Positions 6,427 through 11,649 of a DNA stretch of 11,649 nucleotides are shown one piece after another (within the stretch, counting starts at the first letter, position 1; each line of letters starts with the position of its first letter). This DNA is from an uncultured Planctomycetaceae bacterium. Lineage in GTDB: Bacteria > Planctomycetota > Planctomycetia > Pirellulales > JACPPG01. The stretch is from contig CAMFLN010000026.1 of assembly GCA_945957305.1 (NCBI GenBank), forward strand, positions 1 to 11,649, in the 5' to 3' direction. Made by a program: the position numbers and the translations under genes. A model generated the notes under the pieces. That model did no database searches, was not told the DNA's origin, and saw only the letters and a list, made by a program, of their open reading frames with translations.

Positions 6427-7440
6427 TCACAGCTTCAGCTTGGCGAAGGGCAGCTCGGGGTAGCCGATGTACGGTATGTACCGCGGCTCCTGTGACGTTT
6501 TCGGCAGCGGCTGACCGTCGAAATCTAGCATCGCCGGCACGTCGGAAAAACTGCCATCCTGGTTGCGAATTGCTTCTTGGGCGACGCGGCCGTCAATGAT
6601 GTCAGTAGGACTTAGCTCGCGCCCGTTGGCATCCTTCGCCCCAGGGAAGAGCAAGCGAAAATAGCCGCGGTTGAGCATATTGAATCGCCAGGTGCCTCGC
6701 ATCACGATTTCGAAGTGCACTTCGCAATAAGGAACTTGCACGCCGTCAGCGCGCACCCACCACTGAAGGGCGCCGCTGATCGGTTCGAGTTTGGCTGTGT
6801 AGGGCTCGATCATGATGTCGAGCGCGGGCTTTTTGATGCGCACGGTATCGCTGTTCACCGCATCCCGGTATTCGCTCGCTAGCTTGCTCGGGAACGTCTT
6901 CATGAATTTTGTAATCCGCAGGAGGGCGCGGGAATCGTCCATTTCAGCAGGCGGGTCGAAGACGGTGCCAGCCGCGTTGACCGGCGGCCCAACCACACCC
7001 ATTTGCCGCACCTTGGGAATTAAATTTTCCGCAAGCGTCGCTTTTTCGAGCGGCTTAGTGTACTTAACCCCGACCCACTCCCAGCGGTCGCGCCAGTCGA
7101 GCGGGTTGTCGCTGGGCTTTCCGTCGTCGTCGCGATTTTTGGCGTCATCTTTGTTGTCTTGGCCGTCGGGAGTCTCGTATTGGACCTCCACGTCCCACAC
7201 GAGTCGCGTCCCCTCTACACGCGCCGCTCGCTTAGTCTTACAAACTGCCAGCGGGTCGACGGTATTTCCTGCGATATAGAAAGCACCGTAGAACGGAATA
7301 CCGGGTGCATTCTCGACAACGGTCTGACCGTCGAGGGGATCGTCGACGATGACACGATAGACCGAGCTATAGCTGCGCTTCTTCGATGTCGTGTCGCTCG
7401 TCTGGCCCTGAAATCGAAGCATGACGTCCGTAACTGCCAT
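6427..7440 (-). CDS. conserved-looking hypothetical protein, 337 aa, possible phage-type structural protein
   Basis: I cannot assign this family with certainty. The protein has no signal peptide or membrane segment. It begins with a beta-rich region containing VYRVIVDDPLDGQ and an APGIP turn (about 28-48). It carries a strongly acidic, low-complexity stretch with DNKDDAKNRDDDGK at about 94-107, then a VFDPPAEMDDSR segment near 160-171. The C-terminal half is beta-rich with many aromatic residues and ends in YIGYPELPFAKL. This composition suits a virion-type or self-assembling protein, but that is inference. Its ATG directly follows the TAA of the 85-aa gene with no gap. Its ribosome binding site AAGGAG lies inside the end of that gene, so the two are translationally coupled and probably act together. 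Confidence 0.75.
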   Translation of the reverse strand: MAVTDVMLRFQGQTSDTTSKKRSYSSVYRVIVDDPLDGQTVVENAPGIPFYGAFYIAGNTVDPLAVCKTKRAARVEGTRLVWDVEVQYETPDGQDNKDDAKNRDDDGKPSDNPLDWRDRWEWVGVKYTKPLEKATLAENLIPKVRQMGVVGPPVNAAGTVFDPPAEMDDSRALLRITKFMKTFPSKLASEYRDAVNSDTVRIKKPALDIMIEPYTAKLEPISGALQWWVRADGVQVPYCEVHFEIVMRGTWRFNMLNRGYFRLLFPGAKDANGRELSPTDIIDGRVAQEAIRNQDGSFSDVPAMLDFDGQPLPKTSQEPRYIPYIGYPELPFAKLKL

Positions 7441-7698
7441 TTAATTTCGCTCCTTCAGATTATCGGCGTGTAACTTGATCGCGTCGCGCGGCTCGACGAC
7501 GGTTCCCAGCAGTTGTGTCCCCGGTCGCGAGAGCGCATAGCGCGACGCCGCTGGCTCGATATGCTCGATGTGGCTCGACACAAAGAATTCGGGCACGTCG
7601 ACCAGCTCTAGCGAGAGGTTGCCCTGTTCGGAAACTCCGACCACGCGTAGGCGGACTGGGCCGCCTGTGAATTCAACGCCGATTAATTCGTAGAGCAT
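7441..7698 (-). CDS. hypothetical protein, 85 aa
   Basis: The product is a small, probably beta-rich protein (VRLRVVGVSEQGNLSLELVDV at about 15-35 in outline) with a helical, charged C-terminus ending KERN. The family is not recognised. A longer reading of the frame (to 7899) would run through a terminator hairpin and the end of the peptidase gene. The ATG at 7698 was chosen instead, with AGGA 9 nt upstream. The last codons carry the AAGGAG ribosome binding site of the 337-aa gene, and the stop codon abuts that gene's ATG. It is the first gene after a terminator and a stable leader hairpin, so the pair 85 aa plus 337 aa may form a separately controlled unit. Confidence 0.68.
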   Translation of the reverse strand: MLYELIGVEFTGGPVRLRVVGVSEQGNLSLELVDVPEFFVSSHIEHIEPAASRYALSRPGTQLLGTVVEPRDAIKLHADNLKERN

Positions 7699-7714
7699 TT
7701 TTCTGGTTCCTGTG

Positions 7715-7757
7715 GCATCCCCACGACGCGCCCCGAAGGAACGCGCCGCGGGGGTGC
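7715..7757 (-). promoter_or_regulatory. stable leader hairpin with UUCG-type loop upstream of the 85-aa gene
   Basis: Read on the - strand, 16-nt arms (7742-7757 and 7715-7730) pair with 13 Watson-Crick pairs, 2 G-U pairs and 1 mismatch. The apex CC-UUCG-GG forms a stable tetraloop. In the + strand the two G-U positions become A-C mismatches, which suggests the structure is made in - strand RNA. The hairpin ends 16 nt before the ATG at 7698, right beside the AGGA ribosome binding site. There is no T-run after it, so a role in translation control or RNA stability is more likely than termination. Confidence 0.45.
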
Positions 7758-7786
7758 TTGTCGAGGCGCAAACCCCTCGGTGCCAT

Positions 7787-7807
7787 AAAAGGGGCGTCGC
7801 GCCCCTT
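7787..7807 (-). terminator. intrinsic terminator at the end of the M41-like peptidase gene
   Basis: On the - strand AAGGGGCG (7800-7807), loop CGA and CGCCCCTT (7789-7796) make an 8-bp perfect stem that begins within the TAA stop codon of the peptidase gene and runs into TTTT (7787-7790). The stem is short and compact with a modest T-run, as in many intrinsic terminators. It would separate the upstream operon (replication to peptidase) from the 85/337-aa pair. Confidence 0.58.
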
Positions 7808-8624
7808 ACTTCAAACGCTCCCACATGGCATGTACTTCGGCGCCGGTCATCTCTCCGACGTCCGCCAGGCGTCGCGCACATGCCGAGAAAAATTGCCAAT
7901 GCTGATTGATGATGTCCGTGGCATCCTCATACGAGCCCGCTGCCCACCGGGAAAGCTGCTCGTCGCTGACGTCGCTGCGCAGGCGGTACTCACCACCGGG
8001 GCGCTCGCGCTCCGCCTGTTCGAATGCAGCGCGCAGCGCAGCCAGGAGGCTTTCGCGGTCCCCTGCGGCGCAAGGGTCGGTGTAGAAGCCGCTGCGCGTT
8101 GCCGCCGTGCCGGCCATTGTGACGATGGCGCGCTTGTGTGCGGGTGGCGGCATTTGCGCGAAGCTATATGAACACAGTCCCTCGCTGTCGCCAGCCCAAA
8201 GTCGGTGAACGGTGCCACCCAGCGCAAGTGCGCAAGTCGCATGCCCCGCTTCGTGCTTGGCGATACGCATCTGCGCAATTTCTTTGCGCAAGTCCGCCAG
8301 CCGGGCACGCTCAAGGCGGTCTTCGATGTCTTGCACGCGCGGATCGGTCGGTGCCGGTGGCTCGTCCCGCAGCCGGGCAGCACGTGGCACGCCAGCACCG
8401 CGCGCCCGCACGACACGCTGGAAGTCTGACAGAATTTTCCCCGCTTCTCCCAGGGAGAACGTCGGCAACGTGGGCGTGCCGTGATAGAAGTTCACGGCAT
8501 GCTGCCAGGTCGCCGCGTCGCCGCCGAAGGCACGAGCCAACTTGTCGGCGCAGCTTGGTCCATAGCTGAGACCGGCAGGAGCCTCGGTGCCGATGACGCC
8601 CAGAATCTGTTGACGTGATATCAC
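7806..8624 (-). CDS. FtsH/M41-like zinc peptidase domain protein without AAA+ module
   Basis: The 272-aa product carries HEAGHA at 124-129, the HExxH zinc site in the form usual for FtsH (M41) peptidases. It is followed by a Gly-rich strand region (ALALGGTVHRL), then MAGTAA at 170-175, matching the family's LAGPAAE helix. CAAGDRE places Asp189 where FtsH has its third zinc ligand. The C-terminal helix (about 234-270, ending TGAEVHAMWERL) resembles the end of FtsH. The AAA+ ATPase and the membrane segments of FtsH are absent. In their place is an unrecognised N-terminal region of about 95 residues and a charged helix (99-122). GTG at 8624 is the start: it overlaps the preceding stop codon as GTGA and has GAGGTG about 5 nt upstream. 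The substrate is unknown; cleaving an element or helper-phage protein is one possibility. Confidence 0.75.
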   Translation of the reverse strand: MISRQQILGVIGTEAPAGLSYGPSCADKLARAFGGDAATWQHAVNFYHGTPTLPTFSLGEAGKILSDFQRVVRARGAGVPRAARLRDEPPAPTDPRVQDIEDRLERARLADLRKEIAQMRIAKHEAGHATCALALGGTVHRLWAGDSEGLCSYSFAQMPPPAHKRAIVTMAGTAATRSGFYTDPCAAGDRESLLAALRAAFEQAERERPGGEYRLRSDVSDEQLSRWAAGSYEDATDIINQHWQFFSACARRLADVGEMTGAEVHAMWERLK

Positions 8625-9133
8625 TTCGTCACCTCGACTTGTTCGATGTTGAGTGAGGGTAACTTGCGCAGGATCTTCGAAATCGCTTTGCCGATGGTCG
8701 CATCGTCAACCGCAGCGAAGCGCAGCTGCTCTAGCTCAATCGTCGCCGCACGTGCCGCTGTGCAAAAGCCGTTGATGCTCTCACGATTGGAAAACCAACG
8801 GTCGCCCCGCGACGTGGTCCGCAGCGCGCCGGTGGCATCCTCGACGCGTATGGCCAAGGCGGCAATCGCTTCCCTAATTGCTGCCGGCGCCGTCGCGAGC
8901 AGTTCTCGCTCGATGGTTTGGCGGTTCGTCTGCACAACGTGCGCTTCGACGATGCGAGCTGCGTTCAGCTTGTGCATCCGATTGCGCAGGTCGCGCAATT
9001 GTTCCTGCAAGGCTTTTTCTTCGGCTTCGAGCTTGCGCACCGGCGCGTCGCTCATCGTGCACTGCTGCAGCTCGTCGACGAGTTTTTGCCGGCGTTCTAG
9101 GGTCTCTGACGGTTTCGCTTTTAGTCCGAGCAC
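8621..9133 (-). CDS. coiled-coil hypothetical protein, about 170 aa
   Basis: The product is almost entirely helical. Its first 75 residues form a strong Leu/Glu/Arg coiled coil (ERRQKLVDELQQC, KLEAEEKALQEQLRDLRNRM), followed by further amphipathic helices to the end. The family is not recognised; scaffolding-type and DNA-segregation proteins often look like this, but nothing specific supports either. GTG at 9133 is chosen because GGAGG (9139-9143) lies 5 nt upstream. ATG at 9145 would add four residues but has no ribosome binding site. The frame is closed by TAA at 9158-9160, just past a T6 run, where it meets the frame of the preceding short ORF. The two could form one protein by a one-base shift. 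The stop codon overlaps the GTG of the peptidase gene. Confidence 0.7.
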   Translation of the reverse strand: MLGLKAKPSETLERRQKLVDELQQCTMSDAPVRKLEAEEKALQEQLRDLRNRMHKLNAARIVEAHVVQTNRQTIERELLATAPAAIREAIAALAIRVEDATGALRTTSRGDRWFSNRESINGFCTAARAATIELEQLRFAAVDDATIGKAISKILRKLPSLNIEQVEVTK

Positions 9134-9281
9134 GTGATCCTCCATGACAAAAAAGTTTTAACTGCTCCACATAGTCAACGGCGTTCCCGAGATGCAACTG
9201 AGCCGTCTCGACGTCGCCGATCGCGATGCCACAAGTCGCCAGTTCCAGTTCGCTCGCCAGCAGGTCGACGATGGTCCTCAT
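8874..9281 (-). CDS. short ORF coupled to the small terminase gene; credible only over its first 44 codons
   Basis: ATG at 9281 overlaps the terminase stop as ATGA and has GGGGAG 4 nt upstream, so translation here is well supported. The first 44 residues (MRTIVDLLASELELATCGIA, continuing to VEQLKLF) are a normal-looking helical sequence. From the T6 run at 9149-9154 onward, the frame runs antiparallel in register to the coiled-coil gene and turns into an Arg-rich sequence without protein character, ending only at 8874. Removing one T from the run would join the 44 residues in frame to the coiled-coil protein (LKLF followed by VMEDHVLG). The natural product may therefore be a fusion made by frameshifting or transcript slippage, or one gene broken by an indel. 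A separate 135-aa protein is the less likely reading. Confidence 0.45.
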   Translation of the reverse strand: MRTIVDLLASELELATCGIAIGDVETAQLHLGNAVDYVEQLKLFCHGGSRARTKSETVRDPRTPAKTRRRAAAVHDERRAGAQARSRRKSLAGTIARPAQSDAQAERSSHRRSARCADEPPNHRARTARDGAGSN

Positions 9282-9697
9282 GATGCTCCCCGCCGGCGCT
9301 TGGCTACCGTCGTTTTTCGAGGAGGCTCAACCCGCAGCTTCGCCCGATCGGCAGGGCTTAGCCCGAGCTTCGCTGCTGCCGACGCGAAGTTCTTCCACGC
9401 CATCGACAGCTTCACGAAAGTCCTGTAGTCATCGTCGCCGCCGCGAATCTTGTCCTGCATCGAGCGATACATGCCCCACCACTCGCAGGCAGACAGAGCC
9501 AGGGCTGAGTCGCCGCCAGAAGCACCGTTAGCCGCGAACTGCCTCGCATGCGTGTCCCATAGCCAGGCAGCGTTTGCGTCAGTGAATTTTGGTCGTTTCA
9601 ACGCGCCAGCGGGCGTCGGTTCGCCGCCGCCGTGCCGGTCAGCCCGAAACGCACCGTGCAGCTTCAGCGTTGCGGTTGTTTTGCGGGGTCGACCCAT
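9278..9697 (-). CDS. terS: P27-type phage small terminase subunit
   Basis: The 139-aa product has the two marks of the P27 small terminase family: an N-terminus starting MGRPRKTTATLKL, and a C-terminal helix WKNFASAAAKLGLSPADRAKL (101-121, key residues Trp101, GLSP and Asp117), with helices between. Small terminases recognise the phage packaging site and bring in the large ATPase/nuclease subunit. ATG at 9695-9697 has AGGG 6 nt upstream. The next gene downstream is not a large terminase, as it would be in an ordinary phage packaging module, and none is found in the window. A lone small terminase is typical of satellites that redirect a helper phage's packaging machine; it is also seen in decayed prophages. 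It is somewhat short for the family. Confidence 0.77.
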   Translation of the reverse strand: MGRPRKTTATLKLHGAFRADRHGGGEPTPAGALKRPKFTDANAAWLWDTHARQFAANGASGGDSALALSACEWWGMYRSMQDKIRGGDDDYRTFVKLSMAWKNFASAAAKLGLSPADRAKLRVEPPRKTTVAKRRRGAS

Positions 9698-9762
9698 TTC
9701 TAACCCTGTTTTTTTGCCAAAAAATGTGCGCGCTTAGGCGAGCGGTCTGGAGGGCAAACCTG

Positions 9763-9972
9763 CTAGGGATTTGACCCACCCACCCCCGTCTCGCGCTGCT
9801 GTTCGAGCCATCGCTCCAAGTCGCTCAGCAACCACCGCGGCGTGCCGTTCAACTCCACGGGCTTTGGCATGGCTCCCTCGCTTGCCCAGCGCCTGACTGT
9901 GCTGGTGCGCACCGAGAGAGCCTCGGCGGCTCCGACGATGTCCACGGCGAGTACTGGCGGTGTTGTTCGCAT
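9763..9972 (-). CDS. excisionase/AlpA-type helix-turn-helix DNA-binding protein
   Basis: This 69-aa protein is a single MerR/excisionase-type winged helix. AAEALSVRTSTVRRWASEG (15-33 in outline) forms the helix-turn-helix, the PKPVELNG segment the wing, and TPRWLLSDLERWLEQQ the closing helix with the usual W-x(n)-DLERWL pattern. Such proteins act as recombination directionality factors or as activators of excision genes (AlpA). With a tyrosine integrase in the same element, either role is likely. The ATG at 9972 has only a distant AGGA upstream. It sits 65 bp upstream of the terminase gene and 51 bp after the zinc-ribbon ORF. Confidence 0.8.
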   Translation of the reverse strand: MRTTPPVLAVDIVGAAEALSVRTSTVRRWASEGAMPKPVELNGTPRWLLSDLERWLEQQRETGVGGSNP

Positions 9973-10023
9973 AACTGGATTGTCCTGGGGATTGCAAGAG
10001 ACGATAACGCGACTTTTACTTTA

Positions 10024-10224
10024 TTAGGACGGTTTTTGTGTTTGGCGTTTTCGGCGTCGCGCAACCGATTCACCACTCAGCACCAACCGGTTGCCGAGAG
10101 GCTTGTGCCCACATCGCCAGCAGTGCAGGTACCGCACGATGCGTGTGCCACGTCGCTGGCTGCTGTAGACAACCAGGTGGCCGCCGGCGTCGCCGCATTG
10201 TGTGCAAGGGTCCCCGGTGTTCAT
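10024..10224 (-). CDS. small zinc-ribbon protein, 66 aa
   Basis: Two CxxC pairs, Cys7/Cys10 (PCTQC) and Cys35/Cys38 (HCWRCGH), with a beta-type linker between them, make a classic zinc ribbon. The C-terminus is very basic (ARRRKRQTQK, 55-64), which suggests nucleic-acid binding. Small zinc ribbons of this kind are common in phage early regions as regulators or replication accessories; the exact role is unknown. The ATG at 10224 follows the TGA of the 68-aa gene by one base, so the two are translationally coupled. Confidence 0.68.
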   Translation of the reverse strand: MNTGDPCTQCGDAGGHLVVYSSQRRGTRIVRYLHCWRCGHKPLGNRLVLSGESVARRRKRQTQKPS

Positions 10225-10225
10225 A

Positions 10226-10432
10226 TCACACGCACTCTCTTCGGAACGCAGGGGGCGCCTGACTAACCGCCTGCTGGTGGTCGAGGGAAGGACCCAACGT
10301 GACCAGGTAGGCTTGCCACTCAGCTTCCGTCACGCCGCCAAAGACGCACGACCACAACGGGTCCGTCTTGGTCGTCGAGGTGCGCTTGCGGCTGCGTCGC
10401 TTGGGCGTCGTGAACAGTGATTGCTGCTTCAT
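10226..10432 (-). CDS. hypothetical protein, 68 aa
   Basis: The family is not recognised. The N-terminus is strongly basic (KRRSRKR at 11-17), and the middle has WSCVFGGVTEAEWQAYL at about 27-43, a short helical segment with two Trp. The start is well supported: ATG at 10432 has GGAGGG 6 nt upstream. The stop codon is one base from the ATG of the zinc-ribbon gene. Its position, next to the iteron region and in an operon with small DNA-binding proteins, suggests a regulatory or replication accessory role. This is by context only. Confidence 0.6.
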   Translation of the reverse strand: MKQQSLFTTPKRRSRKRTSTTKTDPLWSCVFGGVTEAEWQAYLVTLGPSLDHQQAVSQAPPAFRRECV

Positions 10433-10480
10433 GGGAATCCCTCCCCCGCTGGCTTACTTTCCATTGGAATTGCTGGGGCA

Positions 10481-10509
10481 CACTGGCGACGCTTTTTGCG
10501 TCGTCGGTG
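10481..10509. repeat. hairpin with T5 loop between the iterons and the 68-aa gene
   Basis: cactggcgacgc (10481-10492) and gcgtcgtcggtg (10498-10509) pair along 12 positions on the + strand, two of them G-U, around a TTTTT loop. It borders an A/T-richer stretch (10510-10560) with two near-copies of tttaagacag (10524-10534 and 10541-10550). Together with the iterons this looks like part of a replication origin, though a regulatory hairpin is possible. Confidence 0.4.
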
Positions 10510-10567
10510 TTTATGACAACGATTTAAAGACAGGAGCGCTTTAAGACAGTAGTTACAGATACAAGAG

Positions 10568-10655
10568 GATGACCACTTTTCACGGGGGTGATTCCCAGAT
10601 TTCACGATGCTTGGATGACCAGATTTCACGGTATGTGATGACCAGATTTCACGGT
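10568..10655. repeat. four iteron-like direct repeats, probable replication origin or autoregulatory site
   Basis: The 19-bp unit gatgaccagatttcacggt is found exactly at 10614-10632 and 10637-10655. Diverged copies lie at 10590-10608 (gattcccagatttcacgat) and 10568-10586 (gatgaccacttttcacggg). Start-to-start spacing is 22, 24 and 23 bp, about two helical turns. This spacing and unit size are those of plasmid iterons bound by Rep proteins. The array overlaps the 3' end of the winged-helix gene: its stop codon lies in the second copy. It continues into the A/T-rich gap. A further TTCACG at 10663-10668 breaks the period. The copies are not separated by unique spacers, so this is not a CRISPR array. 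Confidence 0.7.
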
Positions 10656-11381
10656 GGCAAAATTCACGCGGATTTCGTCGGCGCGCATTGTTTTGACAAA
10701 TCGAAAGGCGGGGTTCGGGCGTAGCACGTGGCACCTGCCCTTGTCGTCGTATGCCCGCAGGACGAGCTTGCGGTTTGCGAGTTCCCGTTTCGCCCGCGAG
10801 ACGCTGATATCGTCCAACCCGGTCTGCGCGACGAGTATCCGAAGCGGAAACCTCCAGCGGTCCGAACCGCCCATGTTCTCGACCTGATCGTCGAAATCCT
10901 CCGGGCCGTCGATGTCCTCGAAGCCGATGCCGGCGTTCTGATCGATGGCGGCCTTTAGCTTTAACATCTGAGCGCAGACAATCGATAGCACCGCTCTTGC
11001 CGACCACGACAGCTTCTCGCTCGAATGGCAGCACGCCAACTCCGGCAGCACGCCGTACGGGCTCGCCAGGTCCCTTGTCTGCTTCGTCACGCTGATCGTG
11101 GCGGTGCGCCGCAGGCGTCCGCCCCTCGTGCGCTGTCGCCCCTGATGCTCGATCCATCCGTGTTCGTGCAGCGTCTCGATGTGCTTACGCGCCGTCGCCA
11201 GGGGCACGTGAGCGCGTAGCGCAATACTTTTCGCTTCGACAAAGGTCTCCCTGGTCGTATGCGCAAGTATTCCAGCAAGCGTCTGGGTTGCGGGTCCGAC
11301 GTCCTGCATCGCCGCCAGTGGCAGTTTCAGCCAGCCCGACGGCGCACTGATTGCGTCGAGGAGCGAAATCTGTTCGTCCAT
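10626..11381 (-). CDS. twin winged-helix protein, probable iteron-binding replication initiator
   Basis: Starting from ATG 11381 the product is 251 aa with two winged-helix units. The first is at about 30-100, with VPLATARKHIETLHEHGWIE as recognition and wing region. The second is at about 122-225, with LSWSARAVLSIV, then LDDISVSRAKRELANRKLV and a wing up to LRPNPAFRF. Two tandem winged helices beside iterons is the plan of RepE/RepA/Pi-type initiators, which bind iterons and melt the origin. A phage replisome-loader or a plain transcription factor is the alternative. The frame is open to GTG 11459 (277 aa), but neither start has a clear ribosome binding site. The shorter form fits the 13-bp spacing from the upstream gene. 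The last residues are encoded within the repeats. Confidence 0.6.
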   Translation of the reverse strand: MDEQISLLDAISAPSGWLKLPLAAMQDVGPATQTLAGILAHTTRETFVEAKSIALRAHVPLATARKHIETLHEHGWIEHQGRQRTRGGRLRRTATISVTKQTRDLASPYGVLPELACCHSSEKLSWSARAVLSIVCAQMLKLKAAIDQNAGIGFEDIDGPEDFDDQVENMGGSDRWRFPLRILVAQTGLDDISVSRAKRELANRKLVLRAYDDKGRCHVLRPNPAFRFVKTMRADEIRVNFATVKSGHHIP

Positions 11382-11394
11382 GTTGGGACCGGCG

Positions 11395-11649
11395 TCAGCC
11401 CTCACGCCGCGCACGTTGCGCAGCAAGGCGCGTGACCACGGCAGCGCGCCAGGTATCACGAGTGAAGCCGCTGAGCCACACGCCGTGGGAGACGTAGCCA
11501 GCAGTTTGCACGAGTGGCCACGAGCGCAGCTGCCGCGTGTTCACGTGAAACATAAGCGAGTCGGCGCCGCAACCGATGACGAGCCCCCACCGGTCGACGT
11601 CTAGACGTGTGACGGCATAGAGCCGCCAGGATTTATGATGTGCGGATGG
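11395..11649 (-). CDS. C-terminal part of an unrecognised protein, cut by the right edge
   Basis: A - strand frame is open from the right edge (84 residues) to TGA at 11395-11397. The sequence has protein character: WRLYAVTRLDVDRWGLVIGC, then HVNTRQLRSWPLVQ, then an amphipathic Arg/Ala-rich end (AAQRARREG). It is rich in Trp and does not resemble a family I know. Its stop lies 13 bp before the ATG at 11381, so it is probably the upstream partner of the replication-like gene in one operon. This also argues that the replication gene starts at 11381 rather than at the GTG 11459. Confidence 0.55.
   Translation of the reverse strand, partial: PSAHHKSWRLYAVTRLDVDRWGLVIGCGADSLMFHVNTRQLRSWPLVQTAGYVSHGVWLSGFTRDTWRAAVVTRLAAQRARREG

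Noticed and set aside
8646..9137. 163-codon + strand ORF opposite the coiled-coil gene
   Set aside because: It is rich in Ser, Ala and Arg from complement codons, has no ribosome binding site, and stands against a well-placed, coupled - strand gene.
10568..10655. Repeat array considered as a CRISPR
   Set aside because: There are only four diverged units of about 19 bp with 3-5 bp between them, and no spacer-length unique sequence or cas genes. Iterons explain it better.
10429..11157. 242-codon - strand ORF covering most of the replication-like gene and the repeat array
   Set aside because: It is the out-of-frame reading of the winged-helix gene. It is Arg/Gly-rich without protein character, and its apparent repeated peptides are simply the iterons translated.

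Overview
The window looks like chromosomal DNA of a planctomycete-type bacterium, possibly Pirellulales, carrying a large part of an integrated mobile element. The taxonomic guess is inference. It rests on a protein with a PEP-CTERM sorting tail, a large FtsK/SpoIIIE-type ATPase with a degenerate second ATPase module, and high GC content. No rRNA, tRNA or CRISPR array was seen.

Host-like flank (1 to about 3270). A partial FtsK/SpoIIIE-family ATPase (+ strand, open at the left edge) converges on a complete HpcH/HpaI-type class II aldolase (- strand). A 43-codon ORF lies just upstream of the aldolase. It may be host or element sequence.

Element (about 3300 to at least 11649). Except for one gene, everything reads on the - strand. 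From right to left the order is: a protein cut by the right edge; a twin winged-helix, replication-initiator-like protein; four iteron-like 22-24 bp repeats that overlap the end of that gene; two small ORFs, one of them a CxxC/CxxC zinc ribbon; an excisionase/AlpA-like HTH protein; a P27-type small terminase subunit; a short ORF that runs into a coiled-coil protein across a T6 run; an FtsH/M41-like zinc peptidase domain without AAA+; a terminator and a structured leader; an 85-aa and a 337-aa protein encoded end to end; then, after the divergent cargo gene, a 214-aa protein and a complete tyrosine integrase at the left end. The lone + strand gene encodes a secreted PEP-CTERM protein and looks like a cargo (moron-type) gene.

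Integrase, HTH factor, iteron replication module and a small terminase, with no large terminase, portal or recognisable capsid gene in view, is the layout expected of a phage satellite (PICI-like) or a reduced prophage. The window ends before the right boundary, so this cannot be settled here. The many 4-bp or zero-bp junctions (9278/9281, 8621/8624, 7440/7441, 10224/10226) show a tightly coupled operon. Several gene products (337, 214, 85 and 68 aa, and the right-edge fragment) are not recognised.
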